From the NCBI GenBank assembly GCA_963576785.1, contig OY756139.1, positions 248,001 through 312,000 on the forward strand: a DNA stretch of 64,000 nucleotides, written 5' to 3'. Each line of letters opens with the position of its first letter. The stretch's first letter is position 1. Both the position numbers and the translations under genes were made by a program. Below, in pieces: positions 47,197 to 57,669 of the stretch. The notes below the pieces were generated by a model, which was not told where the DNA came from, did no database searches, and worked only from the letters and a program-made list of their open reading frames with translations. The stretch is from Chlorophyllum brunneum (lineage: Eukaryota > Basidiomycota > Agaricomycetes > Agaricales > Agaricaceae).

Positions 47197-48033
47197 ATGC
47201 CCGCCGAACGCCAACTTACCCCGTACCCCTACCTCAAAGAATTTGAAGAACTCGTACCAGAAAGGACCAACCATGAAGAAATCGCAGAAGGAGAAACACT
47301 AGTCGACACCATAATACTATTGGGAGCAGCAGTAAAAGCAACCCAAGAAGGAGCCTCGAAAATTATGGACACATTATCCGAAGCCACTCCAAGACTCAAT
47401 CAGTTCATCATTGACGAAGGAAGGAGAGACCAACTGGAGAGGCACTTGTACGAGATTAACGACGACTTACAACTCCTCGTTATCTCCAACATACGAGCTC
47501 GGATGCACAGTATCCTTGTAGCTCTAGCCGAACGACTCAATACGTACAAATCAAGAAGCACAGATAACCTCTCCCACCACATCGTTAACCGACTACTCGT
47601 TAGTAACGACCCATTCCCCATCTAACACCACATCTGCCACACATGCGAACAAAAGACTCAAGAAAGAACCGTCGCCGACCAGCTACTCCACCCCGACATC
47701 GAAGAAGAAGTCGCTCACCTCCAGACCATACTCACCACGGTAGTACCCCCCATCACACCCATGACTTTCCACCCGCCGACAGGATATAATACGTTGAAAT
47801 CAGAAGGTGAAAAGGACAACGATTACTGGAAGGACATCGTATACAAACTGTTAAGCAATCATACCAACGACAACACCACGTACAACAATCACACCCACTT
47901 CCTGTTCAAAGAAGGACCGCCACACGCACCCCTCTGGATTGGCTTACGCCGTGTTGACAAAGCACCTCTCATCGGAGGAAACAAGAAGGACTTGGCCAGA
48001 GCTCTGGGCGCGGCCGTACCTATGAACGAGTAA
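47197..48033 (+). CDS. gypsy-A third ORF, unknown protein, one in-frame TAA
   Basis: An ATG-initiated frame follows pol by about 100 bases, is open for 142 codons, meets TAA at 47623-47625 and continues open in the same frame to 48033, for 278 codons in total. Gypsy-B keeps a counterpart at 61225-61949 that reads through the same point, which argues for one ancestral ORF. The product is charged and helical at the N-terminus, with MTFHPPTGYN and APLWIGLRR in the C-terminal half (MTFNPPPSY and TPFWIGCQC in gypsy-B). It has no signal peptide or clear membrane span, so it does not look like an envelope. Function unknown. Confidence 0.7.
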
Positions 48034-48127
48034 ACACTCGTCGCGTTTTCTTACCATCACCAAACCCCATATGCTCTATTCTACAAAGGACCTTTACAGT
48101 AATACGTATCATGAGGACATGAAGCTT

Positions 48128-48137
48128 GAAAAGGAGG
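48128..48137 (+). promoter_or_regulatory. polypurine tract of gypsy-A
   Basis: GAAAAGGAGG lies a few bases before the 3' LTR, where plus-strand priming takes place in LTR elements. Confidence 0.6.
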
Positions 48138-48140
48138 TAT

Positions 48141-48441
48141 TGTTACGAATCATAGATCGTTCATTACTATCATGCGCCCGTTACCTCGTGTACTCTCATA
48201 CTCGTTTCATCTCCTGTATCACTTTAGAGGCTGTGCCTCCTACCTGACTCGTTCTACTCGTCTCCTATGACTCCGTTACTCGACTCCCTTATTATTAGCC
48301 TCTACCACTAGTATATAAAGTGTAGTAATACTTGATGTATTCCTTACACTTTACCAATCGTATCATCCCTTCTTCCTCTCTCTACTTCCTTCCCTTTATC
48401 CCAAAGGCTTGCAACCTGAGTCAGAGACTAAGGTCGTAACA
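48141..48441 (+). repeat. gypsy-A 3' LTR
   Basis: 301 bases, apparently identical to the 5' LTR. Confidence 0.95.
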
Positions 48442-48444
48442 TAT

Positions 48445-48735
48445 ATGACCAAAGTATTTCCTTATCTTCTTCCAGACTATATTATGGCAGTATACTGGGC
48501 TGCCACATTATCTCCTAAATGTATGCCCAAGATACACTCTACTACCACTGGTCCCAACCACTACCAAATCCTCTTAGCACTCAATGCCAGGACTACTAAT
48601 GTTGACTTCCTAGCACTTATCAAAAGTGCTAACAATACTCTCCTCTGTACCAAGTCTCCCACTACTTCAAAACTGGCTAGATCCAGGGATGCTATGAGGA
48701 GACAAAAGTTCAGAGGAGAGGAGCAAGAGCACTGA
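48445..48735 (+). pseudogene. unidentified open frame split by gypsy-A
   Basis: Removing gypsy-A and one TATAT joins ...NLATLVY to MTKVFPYLLPDYIMAVYWAA in frame. The frame ends at TGA 48733-48735 after a basic tail (SKLARSRDAMRRQKFRG). The character suggests an old retroelement gag or an orphan gene. I do not recognise it. Confidence 0.4.
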
Positions 48736-49128
48736 CCAATTGTGTTGAGTAGTTTTTCTATTTTGTTCTCTACTGGATTATTACTTGGACTCTCTAGTCT
48801 ATATGTACTTATAGTTTAATGTACTACTTTATCAACAAAGTTCTTTAGGTATAGGTTGGAGAGTAAGTATAGGGGGTAGACTGTGTTCAAGCCCTGCTTT
48901 AAATATTGATGATACAAAAAAAAAAAAAAAAAAAAATACTATAACTAGTATCTACTTTATATAAGCAATAAGAAGTATTTGTATTCTAATTATAGTTAAG
49001 GACTTCTTGATAGAAGTTTGTTAAAACTCTAATTAGGCTTTTTCAGGTACCAAAGCTTGACTTGGGAGAAGTATGAGGTGCTTCTTTCACTACTTAAAGA
49101 TTAGAAGAACTTCTATCTAAAGTTAGAA
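48736..49128. other. AT-rich sequence with a 22-A tract
   Basis: A run of 22 A at 48916-48937 follows a segment with a possible RNA polymerase III B-box-like stretch (gtgttcaagccctgc). This may be the 3' end of a SINE or LINE copy. The rest shows no gene. Confidence 0.35.
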
Positions 49129-49326
49129 AGACTTGCAACCTGAGTCCTAGATTAAGATTGTAACATTTGGTAAAGTATCATTCAACTCACCTTGCAAAAG
49201 AGGTACCACTATTCATATCTAGGCTTAGAATAATAGCCTCCAACCAGGATGACAGTATATGAGTAGCAGTAGCTCATCAAGAACATTGAGAAGACCCAGA
49301 GCTCTGAGACCAACAGATATCCAGGG

Positions 49327-49897
49327 TGTTGAAGTTTCGGACATATTCTAGAAATAGACTATGAAGTCATTATGATAATAATAGACTGATCCGTTACTTT
49401 CCAGTAACTTCAATCCATAGTAACTTCCTATGAGTTGCTCTGCATATGATAAGAGTCATAAGTACTTGATAGATTATTCTACATAGTACCAATAACTAGA
49501 TACTATGTTCCGTAGTACTCCGCAGGCACTACGCCACAGTTAAAGGGAGTCATAAGGAACAATCTATGCATTACTAGTATTTTATGTAGTATGACTCGCC
49601 TATGTTACAATATGTATATAAACCCCATGTAGCAGACCTAGTTCTGTATCTTGTTCAATTGAACAACTTCTTCATCATTGCCTATCTCTTTGAGTACAAC
49701 ACTAGCATTGATTTACTTGACTTTGACCTCTACACCTCTGACACCAACCACTTTATCAATAATATCTGTCTATCCGAATTACCTTTCTATAGATATCAGA
49801 TAGAAGCTTATTATCTCGGTGAGTAGACCCTACATTCTCTCCCACTGCGTTTACTGCTGCCCCCAGCAAACAACTTGTTACAGTCATTTCCTCAACA
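49327..49897 (+). repeat. copia-C 5' LTR
   Basis: 571 bases, TGTTGAAG to CTCAACA, with a TATATAAA box near 49615. Confidence 0.9.
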
Positions 49898-50056
49898 GAT
49901 TATGGGCCCTGGTAGCCTTATCGATGGTTAAACCATTATTATTCCCTCTTACTGAGATAGGATGATAGGGCTTTACCTGACAGAGTTATCCTTGCATTTG
50001 ATCGTTGCTGATATGAGAATTTTCTTCTAGAAAGAAATACACTCAACGAAGATATT

Positions 50057-51595
50057 ATGTCTACTAATAATATCGTCGCTGGTTTGCCTAAGCTCAATAG
50101 GCCCAAAAACTATGCATTCTGGTCTAGAAGGCTTCAGGATGCCCTAACCCTCATATCTGTCACTGGCTCCGACCAGTCAGGATGTACTGTGACAGATCAG
50201 GATCTCTCCCCTAAAAATGCTGCTGCCTTAACGGAGGAGGATAGAAGGAGAGATCAACTTCGAGGTTAGGCATTGGCTATTATTAATGGCACCTTACCTG
50301 ATTCCCTATTACTCTATGGGCATGATGCTCCTGGATTCCTCTGGAATGACTTGAAAACCTGCTTTGGGATACCTTCTCCTGCTGCGGTATATTCAATTCT
50401 CCAAAGAATGCTGTGAAAACACATTTCAGGGAATCAAGATCCAGTGATGGATCTAGCTGAATTGAGAACAATGGCTTCTCAATTAAAAACAGCTAAAGTA
50501 AGATTGCCAGAAGTTCTTGGCACGATGATCACTTTGAACGCATTACCACCTGATTGGAATGCTATGGCTCAAACAACATTGGTGAATAATCACAATGTTG
50601 TGGATATGACCTGGGAGGTAGTTCAGCAGGCTATAAATGCTGAGTGGTCAAGATGTGAAGGAACAAGATCCAATATGTCTAACCAACAAGTATCTTTTGC
50701 CGCTACCGCTAACTACCAAGCTTGCCCTCAGGGCAACTTCCCCAGGACTTGCCCTGGACCACCCTGGAACCACTTCCACCCTGGAGGCAACACCAGGGCC
50801 CAGCCTGCAAGAGGACCTCACCACCCTGCCAATCCAAGTAGGCAGCCCCCTCAGCCTTCTCCTCCTACTCCTACCTGGATTAATGTCCAGAAGAAGAAGA
50901 AAAAGCCCAAGAAGTGCCAGGGTAAACCTCAGGCCCACATGGCAGGCTTCGCCGCTGCCATAGAACCGGCAGTCCATTGTTTCACTGGTCCAGGGATGAC
51001 CCCTTTTGACCTGATGAGGCGCATGGATGCGTCTTGACCCATTCCCGCTCCCGCTCCTCCAACCACTCATGTACTAGTGAGTGAGAGACCAAAACCTCTT
51101 ACTTGGGTTAATCCCAAGAAGGTCCAGCAGGCATGAGAGAATGCTTGTGCTGAGCTCGAGAAAAAGGTGCGTGCTGAGGCATGAAACTTATGTTGTACTG
51201 CCCTTCTCGAGAACTCACTGCGGATTCAACAGGTGACCACCTGGCGCGACCGCGTCACTGGTCCTTCACCAATGCAAATGGCGAAGAAACATGCCCTCAA
51301 TTGTTATGATCGACGGATGCATGAGGTCTCTCATCCCCGCACCCAACAAGGACAATTGGTGACACCTCCCTATGCACCTTCAGTTCCTTCTGGTCACCCC
51401 CCAGGTTGTACCTGTGAGGGACACACAAGGATCCCAAGCATGGACTCCGTTGCCCGGGGTGACTCACTTGAACCCGGAGAGGTTCAGCTATTCTACCTTC
51501 CTCCTCGAGAGGAAATAGTAGCTCCGGCTGTAAGGACCTATGAAGAGGAATTTCCTCCTCTTCCTAGGGCCTCCCCTCCAACGGAGTGCTTCTAG
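50057..51595 (+). pseudogene. copia-C gag region
   Basis: Starts at ATG 50057 (MSTNNIVAGLPKLNRPKNY), typical of copia Gag, which binds the element RNA. The frame is interrupted by TAG at 50267, TGA at 50414 and TGA at 51035, and by further stops before 51595, yet stays in one frame with pol. It includes a Pro-rich, Lys-rich linker (INVQKKKKKPKK). I do not see a CCHC knuckle. Confidence 0.8.
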
Positions 51596-51658
51596 AGTAA
51601 GAGATACTCTCTTACTCAGAAGAACAAGACTGCTGACAGGTGACCTGCCATACTTACA

Positions 51659-54600
51659 GTGTTGGTAGATGAAGCCTTCAAACGGCTTGAGAGCGAGAAG
51701 GAGGTCAACAACCTCATGACGCCAGCTCAGGATGTCGCCTATGACATCCGCGACCCCAGGAACCCTGCAAACGTCGCAGGACCCTCTTCTGAGCCTCCCC
51801 CAAAGTCTCCAAATTCCGAACCATTTGCTTCGGCACCTCAATCTGAGGTGTCTCTTGGACTTTCATCAACCAACTATGGGAGCGACTTCAAGAAGAAGGG
51901 AGGAGCTGGGTACGTAATCAATTCGATCTCAGATACTCTTACTAACCCTGATACACAGTCCTGTCACCAATATGCCGACTGGCCGTCTTCACAAGAAGAA
52001 GGGCAAGGGCAAGGGGAAGGGACGTCAGGGGCTGGACATATAATTATGCTATCGGGATCTTTAGGATCCCATAATAATGTATTATTGTACGAAATGATGA
52101 ATGAGAAGTGTTTTGACACTTCTCAATTTTCCTGTTTCTCAATGCACATGCCCGATCAGTTTTTAAGAGTACTGGATCAAATTAGATCTCGATCGCTAAA
52201 CAATGATCAAATCATAATGCCACTAGAAGAATATAGTGACGTATGGTTATTAGACTCAGGGACATCATGTCATTATACCCCTTATGCAGAAGACTTTATC
52301 AACTTCAAAGAACTTGAAGTTTCAATCCCAATTAAGACTGTAGGAGCACAAGGTCCCTACCTTAATGCGGTTGGTCTTGGCACAGTTATGCTTAAGCATA
52401 GAGTCTATAACGGGAAGACTGACAGCATTCAACCAATGCAGATATTAATATATCCAGTCTTCCTTCTAAAAGGAACCTCCGAACAACTAACGTCAGTGGG
52501 ACAGTTATGCCAGGATGGCAAAACTGTTAGAACAGATGCCAATGAATCAGTAGTTGTTGATAGTGAAGGAAATGCTATTCTTCAAGCATATCCTTCAGCA
52601 AGTCATAATACTACTTTACATTTTGTTAACACCAAAATTGTACACTCGGAACAAGCAGATATGACTGCGGATCCAATTGTTGGCTACAAAGTTGTACATG
52701 CAAGATTAGGACATCCCTCTAATTGTATCCTCAATCATTTTGAGAAAAATACGATTGGGTTTACTCCGGTGCAGATTCCTGAGCAAAAACCAGTCTGTGA
52801 TGGTTGTGCCAAGAGAAAGATGCACCAGAAACCCTTTAGAGAGAACCCTACACGTGCAAAGCGTCTATTCAAAAGAATTCACTCGGATTTAGTTGAACTT
52901 CCAATTCTTTCCTACCATAAATTTAAATGGGTCATGACCATAATGGACAACTTTTCCTCTCATGGATGGATTTGCTTCCTCCATAAGAAATCAGAAGCAG
53001 CAGAAGAAATGAAAAATTTCATTGCCCTAATTCAGACTCAATATGAGACTAAATTAAAATATCTCTGCACTGATAGAGAAGGAGAATATGCAACTGACGA
53101 GTTGCAATCTCATTTGCGCTCATTAGGGATCATACATGAGACCAGTGCACTGCACATACACCAACAAAATGGTCAAGCGGAATGATTGAACCGAACTTTA
53201 ATGGATAAAGCAGAAGCCATGCAGTATTATGCTTGTATTTCTGATGGTTAGTGGGAGTTTTCTATAGATCATGCAATACATATCTATAATAAAACACTGG
53301 TATCATGGCTCATGTGGAAAACACCTTATGAAGTGTTGAATCAGAAGATTCCAGACATCCCCAAAGAGAGAGTCTTTGGCTGCAGTGCTTATGTCTTTCT
53401 CCCAAAAGAGATAAGAGACAATAAACTGACAGCAAAGTCAGAACTCATGATTTTCCTTGGTTGGACATCAGACAGGAAAAATTATCGTTTCATGAGGCAC
53501 CTAAATGGAAATGTAATCTATACATCTCCAACAGCCATATTCAGTGAAGAACACTTCCCTAAATGTGTTGGGAAGAAGCGAGAAGAACGGATGAACCAAC
53601 CATCATCTTCTACTTCTCAAAGTACACCTTCGGAAGTTATTGTCTTCCATGCTCCAGATCCATCTAATGGTTTACCTTTTGATAAACCACCAAGCCCTAT
53701 TCTGCGAACTTCTCCCAAAAGTTCTCCGGAAGATAGAACTTATAGATCTGTTCATGGACGAATTCCAACTCCTTTCCCTGAACCTAAAAAGAATAAAGGA
53801 AAGGGAAAAGCACCAAATATCGATACTGATGTTCAGGAGGAGTGGGATGGTATTGTGCAAAATATTCTCTTTCTACCAAGAGAAGCACAAACACCAGAAG
53901 ACAATGACAGTGATGGATTATCATATGCTGATCCACCTAATCACCCTGAAGGTCCAAACCATCTGCCTTCTCAAAGAGATGATCCGGATGTACAACCATT
54001 CATACCCTATACCCCTGTCGAAGATGATCGGGATGCTAGTCCTTCTGTACCACAAGGTCACTCGGATCAAATACCAATTCCTGAAATACCTCAGAGACCA
54101 CAAAGAACCAGAAAAGTACCTGAACATCCAGGAAACTTCTATGGTTCTACAAAGCATCCGACCAAAATACTCCAGGACTATGAGATGTTCCAACCTCCTA
54201 AGTCAAAACTGACAAGTTCTACGAGTAGACTTGTTAGACAAATTCGATCAGAGGCTTCCAAACCTGGAATAATCGATAGACATTCTCAGCATGAAGCTTC
54301 TACATTAGAAGACTTATGCAGAGAAGGAGGAGTAGGGATGATCGATTATCTGTGTGCTCAAAAAGTCAAATTACCATTAGTTCCTATTTCTTTCAAGGAT
54401 CTAAATCGACTATTACCAGAAGAAAAATCTAAATGGTGGAAAGTGTGCTTAGAAGATTTAAATTTACTCAAAGAAAGATATGTTTATGACTTAGCTAAAC
54501 TTCCACCTGGAAGAAAAGCTGTCAAAAATATATGGGTCTTCACACCCAAATCAGATGGTTGATACCGTGCTCAACTAGTAGCAAAAGGATTCTCTCAGAT

Positions 54601-55904
54601 AGAGAGAATTGATTACGATGAACTATTTTCACCAGTAGTCCATTATGAGATAGCATGACTCATATTTGCAGTCGCTGCCCTCAACGATTGGGAGATGCTC
54701 AGTTTAGATGTTAAAACTGCTTATCTCTACGGAAAACTGGATGAAGAACTCTATATGGAACTTCCAGAAGGTTTCAATACAGGTCATGGTAATTTGGTTT
54801 GGAAATTAAACCAAGCCATTTATGGACTAAAGCAATCTGGACGACAATGGTGGAAGGAATTGACTAAGTCAATGACCGACCTAGGATTTGTCTGATCCAA
54901 ACTAGATGCTGGAGTCTATTATTACTATGACCCTGAAACCAAAGAGCTTATTATAGCTCTAGTATATGTAGATGACTCAATGTTCATCGGAATTAGAGGC
55001 TCTAGACTTCTACATGAGAAGCAAGCACTCTTTATGAAGAAGTGGGAATGCCAAGACCTTGGTCCAACCAAAGAGTTTCTTGGCATGAAAATTTCGCGAA
55101 ATCCTATAAACTGATCAATCACCCTAGACCAAATAGATTATCTAGGAAAAGTCCTTGATTGATTTAAAGTAATTGGAAAAGAAGAAATTCCATTACCAAA
55201 TGGATTTATCTTCGAATCCAATACAGGACAAGCGACACCTGACTTCATAAAGAGGTATCAACAGTTAGTAGGATCAGTTATGTATCTGATAATAGGTAGT
55301 CAGCCTGACATAGCATTTGCCACTGTCAAATTATCACAACATATGACCAATCCTACTAAAGTGCATTACAATGCAGGCTTACATTTGCTAAAGTATCTTA
55401 ATGCTACTTGCAAATATAGAATTACCTATAATGGAAGTTCTATGGAAGTTTTCAGACTCTGATTGGACTGGTGATCCAATTAGTTGTAAATCTGTAACTG
55501 GATATTTCTGTTTATTAGCCAGCGGAGCTATTGCTTGGCTAAGTAGAAAACAGAAAACTGTTGCATTATCTTCTACTGAAGCCGAGTATATGGCTTTGTC
55601 AGATTGCAGTCGACAACTTGTTTGGACTGTCAATTTGTTGGAAGAAATTGGTATCCAATCATTGGCCCCTTATCTCTTCAGTGATAATGAGGGTTCAATA
55701 TTTTGGGCCAAAAATCCAGTAACAGAAAAACGATCAAAACATGTCGACGTCAAATACCATTACATTTGTGATTTGGTAGAAGACGGAAAGATTGAAATAT
55801 TCTCTGTGAAAGGCACTGAAAATCCTGACGATATTCTTACAAAGAATTTAGACAAAATTAAATTCAATCTATTCCGACCTTGCCTTGGCTTGACGTTTGA
55901 GTGA
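51659..55904 (+). pseudogene. copia-C pol (PR-IN-RT-RNaseH), stops and one frameshift
   Basis: Domains in Ty1/copia order. Protease VWLLDSGTSCHYTPY; integrase zinc end (HARLGHPSNC...CDGCAKRK); integrase core with HSDLVELP, CTDREGEYATDEL and HIHQQNGQAE; RT with LFSPVVHYEIA, MLSLDVKTAYLYGKLDEELY and VYVDDSMFIG; RNase H with SDSDWTGDPISCKSVTGY, SSTEAEYMAL and DILTKNLDKIKFNLF. Stops near 53183, 54560, 54656, 54893, 55112 and 55160 are all TGA where relatives have Arg, fitting CGA-to-TGA change. The frame shifts near 55440 at a short repeated tggaagtt. The catalytic YVDD is intact. Confidence 0.9.
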
Positions 55905-55938
55905 TTAAAACTCTATATCAATACAGAGCAAGGAGGAG

Positions 55939-56499
55939 TGTTGAAGTTTTGGACATATTCTAGAAATAGACTATGAAGTCATTATGATAATAATAGACTG
56001 ATCTGTTACTTTCCAGTAACTTCATTCCGTAGTAACTTCCTATGAGTTGCTCTGCATACGATGAGAGTCATAAGTACTTGATAGATTATTCTACATAGTA
56101 CCAATGACTAGATACTATGTTCCGCAGTACTCCGCAGGTACTACGCCACAGTTAAAGGGAGTCATAAGGAACAATCCATGCAATGCTAGTATTTTATGTA
56201 GTATGACTCGCCTATGTTACAATATGTATATAAACCCTATGTAGCAGACCTAGTTCTGTATCTTGTTCAATTGAACAACCTCTTCATCTTCTTGAGTACA
56301 ACACCAGTCTCGACTTACTTGACTTTGACCTCTACACCTCTGACACTGACCACTTTATCAATAATATCTGTCTATCCGAATTACCTTTCTATAGGTATCA
56401 GATAGAAGCTTATTATCTCGGTAAGTAGATCCTATGTTCTCTTCCACTGCGTTTACTGCTGCCCCCAGCAAACAACTTGTTACAGTCATTTCCTTAACA
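55939..56499 (+). repeat. copia-C 3' LTR
   Basis: 561 bases, TGTTGAAG to CTTAACA, followed directly by the target duplication CAGGG. Confidence 0.9.
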
Positions 56500-56504
56500 C
56501 AGGG

Positions 56505-57665
56505 ATTATCAGTAACCACTAGATCCAAACAATGAACAGAACCAGAAATCCCTGAAGGCCTTAAGTGGCAGAAATCAGACCATAGTGTAGACAAAGCTAC
56601 AGCTCTCTTCAAGACCTCATTCAACACAAAAGTTGCCAAGACCACATACAACACAGAAGTTGCCAAAGCCACATTTAATATAAAACTGAGACCACATCTG
56701 ATATAAAAATCGCTGAGATCAATGAATACAGTGAATCCAAAACATCTGACATAGAAGTTGCCAAGACACATAAGCATGAACAACCTGAAACAGAATCAGA
56801 AATGGCCAATGAAATCAATTTCCCAAAGAACTTAGCTCCAGAACCAGGATATTTCAATGGAGATAGAACCAAGTTTGACAATTGGTGGAGAGCAATGTCC
56901 TTATGGACACTCTTCAACAAAATCGATGATAATGAGCAGAAGATAATTAGAGTGTTAGCATGGATGAAAGGAGGACTAGCAGGTCCTTATGCCAATGCCA
57001 AGCTATAGGCAATCCAAGATAAGAAAATACTGGCATTTGATAACTTCACAATGGAAATGGTAGCCACATTCTCCTTGGAGGATAGAAAAGTGATAGCAGA
57101 AGGGGAAATAGAGTTGTTCAAACAGGGAAAGAGGAATACCATGGACTTCTTAATAGAGTTCAAAGCATTAAAAACCCAAGCAGGAACAGACAATGCACAT
57201 GCCATATTCCTTCTCAAATAACACACCAGAGCAGACATTATCCGAACCATTGTAGGCTATCCAGCAGCCTCAATCCCAGACACATACAACAAATGGAGGA
57301 ACACAATTCTTGTGGTAGGACAGGGATACAAAACTGCAGACATCACCCAAGGAGATGTCAGAACCAGCATAGGAGTCACATATAGAGGTGGAGGACAACC
57401 AATGGAGATTGGTAGACAGAGGGCAGATACCAATCAGAATGGGAAACTGAGATGTTTCAACTGCAACCTATATGGGCATATCACCAAATATTGCCACAAG
57501 AAGACAAAAGTCACATATACCAAAATAACATGCTATAATTGTAGAAAGCAGGGCCACATCTTGAAGAACTGCAAAGCACCCAAGAAACCACACATCAGGG
57601 AGATCACCAAGGAGACTGAGCAAGAAGAAGAGGCAAAGGAGGATTTTGCTGAAGGCTTCAAGTAG
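56505..57665 (+). pseudogene. gypsy-B gag, 3' part
   Basis: Resumes the gag interrupted at 49326. It keeps PEPGYFNGDRTKFDNWWRA and two zinc knuckles (CFNCNLYGHITKYC and a second with Arg for Gly), but has stops, for example TAG at 57006. It ends EGFK-stop, as in gypsy-A. Confidence 0.85.
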
Positions 57666-57669
57666 GCAC

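Larger units (their letters stand above)
41952..48441 (+). mobile_element. gypsy-A: young Ty3/gypsy chromovirus, nearly intact
   Basis: A 6490-base element with two 301-base LTRs (41952-42252 and 48141-48441) that I compared base by base and found identical. It is flanked by the 5-base duplication TATAT (41947-41951 and 48442-48446). The LTRs start TGTTAC and end GTAACA. The internal region holds gag, pol with a C-terminal chromodomain and a third ORF. A 12-base putative self-priming PBS follows the 5' LTR, and a purine tract precedes the 3' LTR. Unlike its surroundings it is rich in CpG, as expected for a very recent arrival. Two in-frame stops (TGA 45444, TAA 47623) are the only coding lesions I found. 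Confidence 0.95.
49327..56499 (+). mobile_element. copia-C: Ty1/copia retrotransposon inside gypsy-B gag
   Basis: 7173 bases with a 571-base 5' LTR (49327-49897) and a 561-base 3' LTR (55939-56499), both running TGTTGA...AACA. The perfect target duplication CAGGG lies at 49322-49326 and 56500-56504. The LTRs differ by a few percent, mostly transitions, plus one deletion of about 10 bases. The single gag-pol frame carries about a dozen stops, most of them TGA at arginine positions, and one frameshift near 55440. A purine tract (AAGGAGGAG) precedes the 3' LTR. Confidence 0.95.

Noticed and set aside
47623..47625. Two separate small genes downstream of gypsy-A pol
   Set aside because: Both halves lie in the same frame, and the gypsy-B counterpart reads through the point, so one ORF with a stop is simpler.
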